The notes below the pieces were generated by a model. It was not told where the DNA came from. It searched no databases and saw nothing but the letters and a program-made list of their open reading frames with translations. From positions 2,728,001 to 2,792,000 of the forward strand of contig OZ037833.1 in the NCBI GenBank assembly GCA_964035575.1: 64,000 nucleotides of DNA. Reading direction: 5' to 3'. The position numbers and the translations under genes are program-made. The stretch comes from Rhynchopus sp. YZ270_cl-10 (Eukaryota > Euglenozoa > Diplonemea > Diplonemida > Diplonemidae). Positions 9,688 to 21,000 of the stretch are shown piece after piece (position 1 is the stretch's first letter; each line of letters starts with the position of its first letter).

Positions 9688-11742
9688 ATGATGGCAGCGT
9701 TGACAGCAGCTTTAGCTGTTTTGTTGCGTGAGAAATGCCAGGAAGCGCTTGTCCTTGGCTATGACTCCCTCAGCGATAACGGAAAAAACGCGCTGCTTGA
9801 CTCCCTGCAAGCTGCGTTGGATCAGATCCTTCTCCAGCACATTGCGACCGTACAGCAGTCAGACCTCTCTCAAACCTCCCTAGAACAGCAGGAGGAGCAC
9901 CCCATTGTCGCAGTCCTCCTTTCCAGGGCGGAGCACGACCAAGGGGAAGCTACTCCATTGCCACCGCTTTCGGTTTTGAAATCTATCGACGAACAACTCG
10001 CAGAATGGGGTGTCCGCCGTCCTCTCGAGATAGTTGCGCAACATTCCCTCCGGGTAATGGTTGTCAATATGCAGGAGAGTCGCCACCATGCACCCCCACA
10101 CAACGGACAACGACTGCTATGCCAATCTAATTCATGCGTCGCAAAAACCGTCACCTCCGAACGCTCCGCAGAAACCCGCGCCTCCATGAAGGCAATCGAC
10201 ATCACAGATTTGGTGCTATTCAAAGCAATGCAAGGCTGCAAGCTGGTCGGCTGTCTCGCGGTGTCCCCATGCTATCTGTCTGGGATTATGACAGGGATGT
10301 ACGATGAGTACGGCAACTTCATTGAAATCGCATTATACAACCAAATGGAGGTGCTCTCCCATGCTGCAGTCAAAGCCGCATTTCCTAAGGGCGCGACCAT
10401 CACGATCTACGAACCATTTCTCAAAATCTTCGCCTCAGGGGCGATAGGAATCCGTGTAGACTCCCCAGAAGACATCCACATCCTGCACACCACACCGACC
10501 ACCCCTTTAAGCACTGCTCTCTCCCATATACAACACCTTAGAAAACAGGGCTACCTACGCTCTGCGGTACAAACCTGCGAAACCGCGCTTATCACCCACC
10601 CCGACATCAAAACTGACGCCGAAATGATTCTTCGCACAGCAAAGCAAGAACAGAACGCACATCTTGCGCTGTTGTACGCACATTCCGCGGTTTTTTTGTT
10701 TCGTTTGATTGCACCTAATAAAAACGCGGCAGCATTGTTTCGAGAATGTGCTGACAAGGTAGGGGTAGAAGATGAGGAAGGCCTGCCTGAGTGTTATGAG
10801 CTTGCCGCAATGCGGGAGGTCTGGGAGAGCGGGGTGGTCGACTCAAAGGGGGTAGGGGGCAACGGAGAGGGGGTGCCGTCTGAGGTTAACACATTGCGTG
10901 CGGAGCTTGCGTTTTGCTACACCGCTGCTGGTCTTGCCGACCAAGCCCTCTCTGCTTCAGTCACCGCACTCAGCTTTGACCCCGGCCACCTCCGTTCTCC
11001 TCTTCGCGAAATCTTCCAATCCACAGTCTCCGACCCGGAGCTCGCCAGCCTCCACGTAGGAATCCTTCCACAGCAAATCTCCCTCCCTCTCCGTGTCACC
11101 GCAACCTACGGTAAAGGATACGGCGTCTTCTCTGAAGACTATGACATACCGGACGGCACCCCTTTGGTGAGAGACGTTGCGTTGGTCTTTGGCGCGAAAG
11201 AAGCGGAGGGTCGCGGTTGTGAGATGAATTTGATACGTCGACCAAGAGGTGGGTGCAGTGTCGATGATTCTGGTTCGTTAAGCCGGGCGGTCAATCTGTT
11301 AAGTTTCCGTGTCGCGCGGGACACATATAGTGCGTTGGCGGTGCAATGGATGCAGGGGTTTCCTGCAGAGCAAGGGGTAGTGGGGTTACGGCGGTACGTA
11401 TCCGGCAGTGCACTGCAGGAGTTGTGCCGTCCAATCGATATGAGGATTTTGAGCTGTCTGCCGAACCAAGAGGACTATCTACGGACACCCCCTGCCAGCG
11501 CTCTCTCCCTCATTCTAACGGAGAACAGCTTCTCGCACCCAATCAGCGGGGAGACACTGTTGTTCCCGCTCCTGACATTCATCAACCACAACGATACGCC
11601 AAATGCCCGCGTCTTCATCTCAGACTGTGGCAGAACAGCAACAGTCTTCGCCATACGCGACATTGCACCATTCGAAGAAATTCTCATAGAATATGAAGAT
11701 GACCCAGAAGGACTTCGCAGGGGATGGGGCATCCATGCTTGA
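9688..11742 (+). CDS. TPR/SET-domain protein (lysine methyltransferase-like, no MYND finger)
   Basis: The frame encodes 684 aa in one exon. The ATG at 9688 follows closely after the acceptor-like AG at 9669. The C-terminal third is a SET domain: YGKGYGVFSEDY near residue 474 forms the first SET strand block, FINHNDTPNARVF near 632-644 is the NHxCxPN-type cofactor/substrate motif, and EEILIEYED near 663-671 is the last motif. The usual Cys of NHSCxPN is Asp here, and the conserved Gly-Thr-type sequence in the last motif is also altered, so activity is uncertain. No Cys-rich MYND or post-SET zinc site is present. Residues about 280-440 have the helical repeat pattern of TPR. A domain at about 180-270 (GCLAVSPCYLSG, then YDEYGNFIEIALYNQ) is like the segment preceding TPR in other protist TPR-SET proteins. 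Compare the SMYD4-like gene at 36254. Confidence 0.75.
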   Translation: MMAALTAALAVLLREKCQEALVLGYDSLSDNGKNALLDSLQAALDQILLQHIATVQQSDLSQTSLEQQEEHPIVAVLLSRAEHDQGEATPLPPLSVLKSIDEQLAEWGVRRPLEIVAQHSLRVMVVNMQESRHHAPPHNGQRLLCQSNSCVAKTVTSERSAETRASMKAIDITDLVLFKAMQGCKLVGCLAVSPCYLSGIMTGMYDEYGNFIEIALYNQMEVLSHAAVKAAFPKGATITIYEPFLKIFASGAIGIRVDSPEDIHILHTTPTTPLSTALSHIQHLRKQGYLRSAVQTCETALITHPDIKTDAEMILRTAKQEQNAHLALLYAHSAVFLFRLIAPNKNAAALFRECADKVGVEDEEGLPECYELAAMREVWESGVVDSKGVGGNGEGVPSEVNTLRAELAFCYTAAGLADQALSASVTALSFDPGHLRSPLREIFQSTVSDPELASLHVGILPQQISLPLRVTATYGKGYGVFSEDYDIPDGTPLVRDVALVFGAKEAEGRGCEMNLIRRPRGGCSVDDSGSLSRAVNLLSFRVARDTYSALAVQWMQGFPAEQGVVGLRRYVSGSALQELCRPIDMRILSCLPNQEDYLRTPPASALSLILTENSFSHPISGETLLFPLLTFINHNDTPNARVFISDCGRTATVFAIRDIAPFEEILIEYEDDPEGLRRGWGIHA

Positions 11743-12036
11743 AGATTCATTCAATTCTTACCCTTTTTTCTTTACGCACCTTTTTTATTTTTCACAAAAT
11801 AAAGCAATGTCTTGCGACTGAAAATATTGTAGATTTTTTCATTTTTTTTAAATATTACCCTTCGACAACAACACCTACAGAAAAAAAAGGCAACACACAC
11901 ACAACACAAAAAAAACACGAGAGCTACCGTATTCGCTCTTAATGCGCCACAGCTAATAGCATTTCTTTCCCTTTTCTTTCCCGCTCTTTTCTTATCCTTT
12001 AAATGCCTCCGTGCACAACAAAAATAAAACACCGTT

Positions 12037-15000
12037 ATGTCGTTTCTGGTCAATTATGTGACCCGCAGTGTTGTGTACTCCTTGGTGTCGAAGCTCGCTG
12101 AAGAGTACTTTGATGGAATCAACCGAGAGCAGCTCCAGGTCTCGCTCGCAGCTGGCGAGGTCTATTTGAAGGATATTTCCGTAAAGCCGTCGTTTCTATC
12201 TTCGCTTAACTCCCCGCTGACCATTCTTTCCGTCAAGATCAAAAATGTCCGGGTCAGAGTTCCTATGACTTCTTTTCTTTCAGGTGCATGGGAAGTTAAC
12301 CTTTGCGGGATCAGTGTACACCTCAAACCCCGTGAAGCGCGACGGTCTTACCCAGAAACCGCAGAAGCTGCTGCAGAACGGCGACGAAAATCGCTTTCAA
12401 CCTTACAAAAAGCGTTTGAAGCGAAAAAACGTGTGTTCAGTGCGTTGCATGGCAGTTTAGGACTCTCTGCAACGTTTCTTCGTAATGTGAAGCTCTGCCT
12501 TTCTGATGTAAATTTGTATTTGCATCACCACCTTGGAGAAAGGGCGCCGTCTCTGAAGGTTTGTCTTGGGTGTGTTGATTTCCATTCTGCTAAGGGCGAT
12601 GATTGGGAGGTGACAACTGAACCGCAAACTGCAAAGAGCTATAAAAAAAGGCTGCACATTCGTGGCTTCAAAATCATTCCATTCGAAGCCACGAAGCAAC
12701 GCGAAGATGCGTTCAAAGAACGGCAAAGGACCAATGCATTCAAACCGAATGGGTTAAATTTCTTTAGTGTGCTTGGTGGATTAGGGGGAACATCGTGGGG
12801 GATGTACACCGCCCCAGAGGTTCAACAGATTGAAGATGACTCACCAAAAAACCGTAAAAAAAAGGCAATTGAAGACGCAACCACCCCAGACCACCGTTCG
12901 CTGTTTCACCTTGCAGAGCTTGAGGTAAAGGCAGAGCTTCAAAGCGACCCATTTCTTGCTGTCAAAATAAACGCATTTGTTGGCAACATTCGCGGTACAT
13001 TGCCAATGATTTATTTGATCCCTCCGAAGTGTACAAAAGAGAAGGGGAGGGTTTTGCCATGTGGAATGTGTGATGCGTGCAGGACCGATGTGTGTTTGAG
13101 TACTGCAATTCGACGTTCTTTGATTAAAATGAATCAGCGAGCGCCGCGTCCGTTTTTGTTTTTTGAGAGGGATGAGTTGCAGTGCAATGAACATAAACAG
13201 CTGGCTGTTGCGAGGATGTGGCAGTATGCGGTGCGTTGTGTGATCAACAACCGCCGGCAAACGACACGACGTACCTCTGATTACCAATCCTACAAAACGG
13301 TTGCGGCGAAGAAGGCGCTTCTCATTGAATACAAAGAACTCAAAATCCTTTCCGTCACCAACAAAATCAGCGACGTTCAAAAGCGCCTTCTCGATCAATA
13401 CGAATACCACCTCCCAAAGGCTCTCCTCATCAGCGTCTGGACCGAGGTGCTCGACGACACCAGCGTCGGGGGATGGTTTGGCTGGAACACCAAAAACCAC
13501 AAAATCGAAGACCTATCCTCCGAAATTTCAGTAAAATTCGAGAGAACACGAGAAACCAACACAGATACTCCGCACATCGTATTTGACATAACGGAGGTTC
13601 CCACCGCGACGAGCGAGGTGTTTTTGACTGCAAATTTTAAGGAAATGAGTGGAGGGTATTATTCATGCACGAATTTGGGGAGCGAGAAGGAGGTGCTAGG
13701 GAATGAGGTGAGTTTTGTGGAGGCGGAGACGCGGCGTGTTGTGACATTGGTTGCAAAGAGCAAGCTCCTTGCAACTGAAGTATCCGGCGACGTTGCTGTG
13801 TGCACTACAACCGAGGCCTCCCTCGACCCACACGGTAACCTCATCATCGATGCCTTCGGACGCTCCGTCGCGCTCCCACACCACGACCGCCCCTTCCTCC
13901 TCTCCACCCTTCTCACCCTCTGCGAAGCCAACGACATCACCCACTTCCTCCCAAAGCAATGTCTCACCTTCTCCCTCAGCTTCTCCGGCGCGTCCATAGA
14001 TTTTATCGACAAAGAGAAGCAGAACTCTCCTTTGAAACAGATTGTCTACATTCCTGGTGATTCCAGCATTACGGTACGCCATATTCAAGAAGAGCGTGTA
14101 AAAACTGCTGCAGATGGTATACCCGACTCTCCATCTTCTTCTGCTTCAGAAGAAGTCGAAGCAGGTTTTGGTGCTTCCGTTGCAACGCCTATGCCATATG
14201 CGAAAAGGTTCTCAGGGGGTACTGGAGTCACACCTGGTATAGGGATTGGGTCCACCTTCTTTTCGCAAAGCCACCCAAAGAATGAACACATCGTTCGCGA
14301 GATGGTCCAAAAGCTGCAGGTAGTGACGAATGCGCCGGTCTCTTTGGAGGTTGATTTTGCCTTCATGCATTTTACCTCAACGTTGATTCTTCCAGAAATC
14401 CCGAACATATATGAAACAGAGGAACAGCGTGGGGAACGTCTCGCACAAAACACCCCAAAGCTGTCGAATTGGTGTACCGAGCCGATTGCAGGCCCGGCAA
14501 ATGATTATCCGTTTGCGAATTTGGTGTTGCCTAATATAGCAGTCTCGAATGTTCCTGATTCGCACAGCAAGACGGAGGGGACGTTTAAGCCGGAGGGCAC
14601 CCGGAATGGGCATCCGATGTGGAAGCTGGCGTGCTCTTCGCAAGGTGAGGATCAGTTCTGTCGCGAACGGAGCAACTGTCAGCTGTGTCGGCAAACCGTC
14701 ATCTTCTGCACAGTGGGCGGGAGGTGGATGGTCGGCCCTGCTGAGATGGTGCCTCGCAACGCTGGTTGGCTGCTGACCAATCACACCCATGGTGGGGTGC
14801 TACCGTGCGACATCGACAGCAGATGGCTTCTCTCGGGCGACGACAACTGGCAGGAATGCAACATTCTTGTCACTCCCCAATTCGACCAAAACGGACCCGC
14901 TGAAGAAACCGAAGACCTTGTCACCATGTTGCCTCATCGATACTCACCGCAGTCCTCCCTTTCCAACGTCTCTTCGGCAACCGGAAGTGATGACGGCACC

Positions 15001-18000
15001 CCTGACGGTACACCTGACGACACACCTTTGCAAGCCACGCAGAAGCGAACGTCGCTACCACCACTAATGCCACCGCCGCCTTCTGCGACTGCGTGGCAGA
15101 GACACAGCCTAGGAGACCTCCGCATGGCACGTAGTGCTGGGAGTGCGTCTCAAAGGGAGCGGCTCACCTCGCTCCACTCAAGCGATTTCTCGGAGCCAGA
15201 GATGATGTCCTCCTTGGCGTCCAGCTTCAACAACGTATCCACGACGCACAGCGGTGTGTTGACAGACCCTGCTTCCGACACCACAGCCCCAGAGGGGGCG
15301 CCCTTATCGGTTCCACCGCCGCTGCGTGCAAGAGAACGTATTCAGTTCTATGCGCGTCCACCGTTGTTGACACCAGAGGCGCGTATCCTTGGTGGTGATG
15401 TAGGTGACGTCATCGCAATGGAGATGGATGCAGAGACGAAGGCGCTTCGTGTGTCTGTGAATGGACGTTCCCTAGTGTCGCCTGCGGTGATCCGTGTGCA
15501 TCTTGGTGGGTCACCTCGGTTGGATTTGTTGGCCTACGTCCGATCGAAGATTAAGCTAAATTCGCAATGCCTAGAGGTAGTGAAGAACGGCCGCATCGCC
15601 TTGCCGTACGTCAATTTGCCAAAGATCCTTGGTGAAGTGAAGTACATTGCAGAGTGCTGTGGGGTGGAGCACAGCGTGCCGTCGAAGCTCCAAGCCGTTT
15701 CGGAGCATGTACTGACAAGACCGGAGGGGCTGAGCTGTTCGAGCAGTGGGACACTTTACATTGCGGATGCGTTTAACCATCGTGTGCTGCGGTGGGTGCC
15801 TGGGTGCTGCAGTGGGCAGGTGGTTGCGGGGGGCAATGGGGGTGGTGCGTCGAAACATCAGCTGCGGTGTCCTGCAGATGTGTGCGTGGTGTCGCATCGT
15901 GGTGTCACGCAGATTTTTGTTGCGGATACACAGAACCACCGGATACAACGTGTCGTCGCCGACAGCACCGAAGACAGCGACACTGTCACCGTCGCAGGCA
16001 AAAAGGGCAAAGGCTCTGGCGTCTCGCACCTCTGTTTCCCATCCTCCGTCGAGATCGGTGGCGACGGCAAGCTCTACATCTGCGACACTGGCAACAACCG
16101 GGTCGTGACCTGGCGCATGGGTGAAGACCACCTCCAACGCGTCGTCGCAGGCTCCGTCCATGGTACCCGCGGCAGTGACGGCACGCTCCTGGACACACCT
16201 AAGGGCATCTTCGTGACAAAGGACTGCAACGTCTACATTGCGGACACACTCAACCACCGCATCGTTCGCTGCGACTATGGTGCGAAACAGTTTGTGGTTG
16301 TGGCCGGGTCTGGCAACGCTGGCCCCCTTGCACACGAGCTCTGCAAACCACACGGTGTTGTGGTACGCCCAGACGGATCCCTCATCATCGCCGACACAGG
16401 CAACGACCGCATACAGATCTGGCGTGCAGGCTCCCCTGCAGGCATCACAGTACGCTACAACATGCGCGCACCACGCGGCCTCTGCCTCAGCCCACACGGC
16501 ATTGTCTACGTCGCCGACACACTCAACAACATGGTCCTCCAATGCGTCCCCCCCTACAGCACCGTCACCCTCCGAGGCGAGCACGACGAATGGGGCGAGC
16601 TCACACCACACCACAGAGAGGCCTTCACCTACGAAGGCATACAGTACTCCTGCCTGCAGGACTGCCACAACCTCTGCAAAGGACGGGATGGCTGGTTCAC
16701 GAAGCATATGAGCACGGACAAACTCATGGACATCATGCTTGCTGCCTTCGTCCAACGAAAGCGCCCCAGAGAGGTCCTCGAAACCACCGGCACCAGCCCG
16801 ATCCGCCTTGTCACCGATGACGACACCCTCTGGGGTGTCGGTGTCGGCGGCAAGGGACCCAACACCTACGGCACCACGCTCGCCTCTGTGCGAGAGTACC
16901 TCCGCCGCCCAGCGTTGGACCTCTCATTCCATGTTACTCGGGGTGTGGCATTCCGCTTTCCTTTGAGCCGCCCATCAGAGCCGCATAAGGAGTGGGTCGC
17001 AGTCGTGCGTGCAAACGAGGTGCTTCTCCCTGGGGTAAGCCTGGAGGGCGTCAAGCAGGGATGGTTCCGGTTCCCAACAAGCTCTGCAACGAACAACTTT
17101 TATTTGCATCTCAAAAATGCATCGCTGTGGATGGAGGCGAGGGGGGCAGATGGGAAGGTACTCAATGCAAAGGATATTCAGAGGCTGTGGCGGACACATG
17201 GTCGTGCCAATGCACAGGACGTTGGTTCGCACACATTAGTGGCAGAGGCGGTGGGGCAGGAGGCGCTTGCACATGAATGCCCTTTGATTTCTCGCAGCGA
17301 CATCGCTCTTCACGTACAGAGTACGCGAGACCACTCCTCCGCAGCGTCGTACTGGGGTTGTACCGGAAGCAAGATCACCCCAACCAAGAATGCGCATGCG
17401 GTTTCCCTGAACCTCAGCCCCATCGGCCTGCAGCTGCTGACGCATTTCCTCAAGGAGGTAGGCAACTTTGCAGGGAACTTCAACCGCGCCCCGTCCCCTG
17501 CTGCGTACCGTTCCCGCATAGGCGCGTGGATGATCGGCGGGCCCTCCCTTGTTGTGCAGGGCATGGGGAAGCAGTGGGAGCGGCCGCCGCGGTTTCGCTA
17601 CATCGCGCATTCGGTTGTTATAGAGAAGGAGAAGGTGTCGCTGAATGACCGATGGGTGCTGCGGATGTTCCGTGAAAGGGGTGAGAGCACGGTGTGGCCG
17701 TGTGGGACAACTATTGCTGCGGATAGGGAGCGGTACGGTGAGAACTGTATTGACCCGTCGGGGATTTTGCTGCTGTCGGAGAACATTCAGCTCCCTGAGG
17801 ATCCGGTGCCGATGCTGTTGCCGGACCTCTCGAAGTTGCCGCTGTTGTCCGAAGCGCTGTACGCACTGCAAAAGATCTGCGAGCCCTGCGGCACGCACAG
17901 CGGTCTCTGTGAACCCAGCCCCGCGGTCCTCTGGGAGAAGGTCTGCCGCGCGCACGTCTCCCTTGCCGACACAGAGCTCCCGCACAGCCTCCCCAGAAGC

Positions 18001-21000
18001 GCCGTCACCACCCTCCGCAAGGTTCTCTCCCCAGGAAAACCCCCTGCACCACACGAAGCCTACCGCATTCTGCTCCAGGTGAACACTGCCTTGGCACCGC
18101 TATTCCGCACCTCCTATGCGATCACCTGGAAGGTCAAGGCAGGCATCCGAGGTAGTGAACCCCTTCAAGTGAACGACCGGGTGCAGGTACGTGACAACAC
18201 AAACGAGCCGTGGCAGTACGGTGTCGTGTCTGCGGTTGTGGACGGTGCGGTGGAGGTGGTGCTGCACCCTACGGGGGACACTCCTTTGGTGGAGGGTGTG
18301 GCGGGTGCAGTGTACGCGCATGTGGCTCGACATGAGGAGACGACCATGTGCACAATGAGGCATGCTCGCCGTGCAGAGGCAGAAGAGCTGCTCGCAGTGA
18401 TGAAGGCGAAGATGCAAGAGAACGCAGACCGCGTCCGGCAGTACGGCAGCAGCAGCGGGCACCACCCGTACGTCACCCCGGCACGGCAGATCTGGCCTGA
18501 GAAGCACTGCCGCCTCGACAAAGAAGGCTTTCCAAACGCAACCTTCTTCAAGTCGCATATGTACGTCTCCATACCACGTGTCGAGGTCAAGCTCTGCGAT
18601 ATGTCCTGCTCCACCCTCTTCCTCCTCCAAATGGAAGGCCTCTGGTACGAAGTCAGCGACAGCTTTTATGACAAAGTGCTTGACGCAGGCATTCGCGAGC
18701 TCTCCGTCTGGGAGCGCCGCACCCGCGTCAACTGGAAGGACACACGCGCACGCAAACGCATCGTCGAGGTGTCAGCCTTAACCGAACCCTTGGACCCTGT
18801 CGCCACCAACGACGAGACCATGCAGTCCCTCTACACAGAGCCCGACTCCGACACAAACAGCATCCCCTTCGTGGACACAGAGGGGACTGCTGCTGTGTCC
18901 GATGCAGACAGCACAGAGGACTTTCCCAAAGGAATGATGTACGGCCAAACCGACGACGAGACGTGGCGCCTGAAACGCCTCTGGCAGAGCCTCGGCGACG
19001 AGATGGCGCAGCGTGGCCTGGACAAATACCTTCTCTTCAGCGAGCCTGTCACACAGACCGCGAACGTCTTCCACCGCATCCTGCGATGCTCCACCACCAC
19101 CGGCGTCCCTGCACGGAGGGGTGCCTCCTCCATGGCACCCACCTGTGGTTGGGGCGACGCACCATTCCACCCTAAGGCAGCTTCCGACCCACAGCCCTGG
19201 TTCCACCCCCAGGAGGACGTACAGGGACCTTTAGGGCTTTACTTCAATATGATACAATCGAAGAGCCAGCGCTCTTTGTGGGGCACCGCTGAAGGCATGA
19301 ATGGGGTGACCGCAAGCATGCAGCTTGGTGATGTCCGGATTGATGTGAACCGTGCAATGATCCCCGACACTGTCTGGAAGTACAACGTCTGGATGGACCC
19401 ACTGACAGGCTTCCCCGAAGCGCTCTGCAGCTTCAAATGGCCCGGCTACGAGCCTATCCCCTGCAACGTGCCGCCCCTTTCGAGCAAGCTCCGCATGCAG
19501 GCCACCTTCGAATCCTTAACCACCACCATCGGCGTCGGTGGCATTGCCGGCTACCACCCTGCGTTCAAGCTGGCAGTCTCCTCCCCAGGCGGCTCCGCTA
19601 TCTACCACACCTCCAGCCACAACTTCAAAAAACACCTCGAAATCAAACTCGGCAGAACCGAGGTGGTATCCCTCTACTCCGACCTCTGCAGCACATTGCT
19701 TTGGGTCAAAGCAGTTAAACCGTCGACCTGGGCAGTTGACGTCAAATTGCAGGAGCACAACGATGGGAGAAAACACCAGGCTGTACACGGTGAGGTGGGG
19801 AACGTCTCCGTGACGTATTCCTCTGGTGCGGTGAGTCAGTTGGTTGCGATGTACCCAGCGAATGCGGTGCGTGTGGTGCATTCATCGTACATCAGACAGC
19901 GCTATGCGGCACCCTTAGTGGACGGCAGCCTCCGTGATGAAGCGGACACCAACCGTTACACCACCCTTGGTGTCGTGCGCTACCCATGCTGTGCTGTCGA
20001 CACACTGAACACATGGCGCGGCATGGTCCTCAGAGGCGACCTGCTGCACACAGCCACCCCCGCCTACGACATCACCATCTCCACCTCCCGTGTCAGCGTC
20101 TGCGCACCCTACCGCATAAAGCCCACCCAAGACAACTTCTCCGATGCCTCCTCCCTACGCATAGGGGTTCCTTCCCTTCAGGTCGTCCTCGAAGGCTGTG
20201 CCCTCAAATGCAATGAAAGCGGTGGTATCCTTGAAGGTGTAGACGGAGAAAACGCACGTCTCTCCATCACCTTTGCGAAGGATGAAGAATTGAAGGCGAT
20301 AGGGCCGGTGGTGCTTGATGAAATGTCGTTTCGATGCGAGCTGGATCGTGCGGACGAACGGACGGAGCTGTCTGTAGTGGTGTCTGAGGTGCGCACCCTG
20401 CGCGTGGCACCGATCTTTGTGGAGCGTGCCATGTCTGCGCTTGAGGTTGCCTTGGACGTCCCCGACGGCATGATACCCTTTCAAGAGATCCTCCCCGAGG
20501 ATTACCTTGAAGGTTACACCCACGCCACCTCACCTGGCCAACGCGTCAGCTCCCTCTCTGTCTCTGTCTCAAGCATCCCTGCCCGTGGTGTCTACGTGTC
20601 CTGCCCCCTCTCCGACGTCGAAAACGACAAAGTTGCGACCCCAAAAAAGAAGGCAACCATCCCTGCAGAAAAGGTGCTGAAACTGCGGTGCAGCTCCCTC
20701 ACGTTGCGTGGCGTGGCGCCGCTTGAAGATGGTAAGCACGGAAACCTTCTGAGTCTGCAGATCGAAAATGTTGACGTCACCTATGCGAAAAGCGACCCAG
20801 GGTACGGCGATGTGTTGACACCTCGCTTCAACGACACCAGCCCGCCTCGGGTGTACTTCGAGATGCGCCAGGTCTCTGTCCTCCTCACGTCCGATGTTGT
20901 GCGTACGTCTACTCCAGTTTTTTCATACAACTGGGCTGAACCGGAGCCCACCACCACCAGAACACAGACTACACAAGAGGAGGTCAACCACAGACCAGCC

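Noticed and set aside
15571-16755. Minus-strand open frame of 394 codons inside VPS13
   Set aside because: It is the mirror of the NHL region, where C/A-rich synonymous choice removes stops from the other strand. It has no domain, and the sense frame has six clear NHL units.
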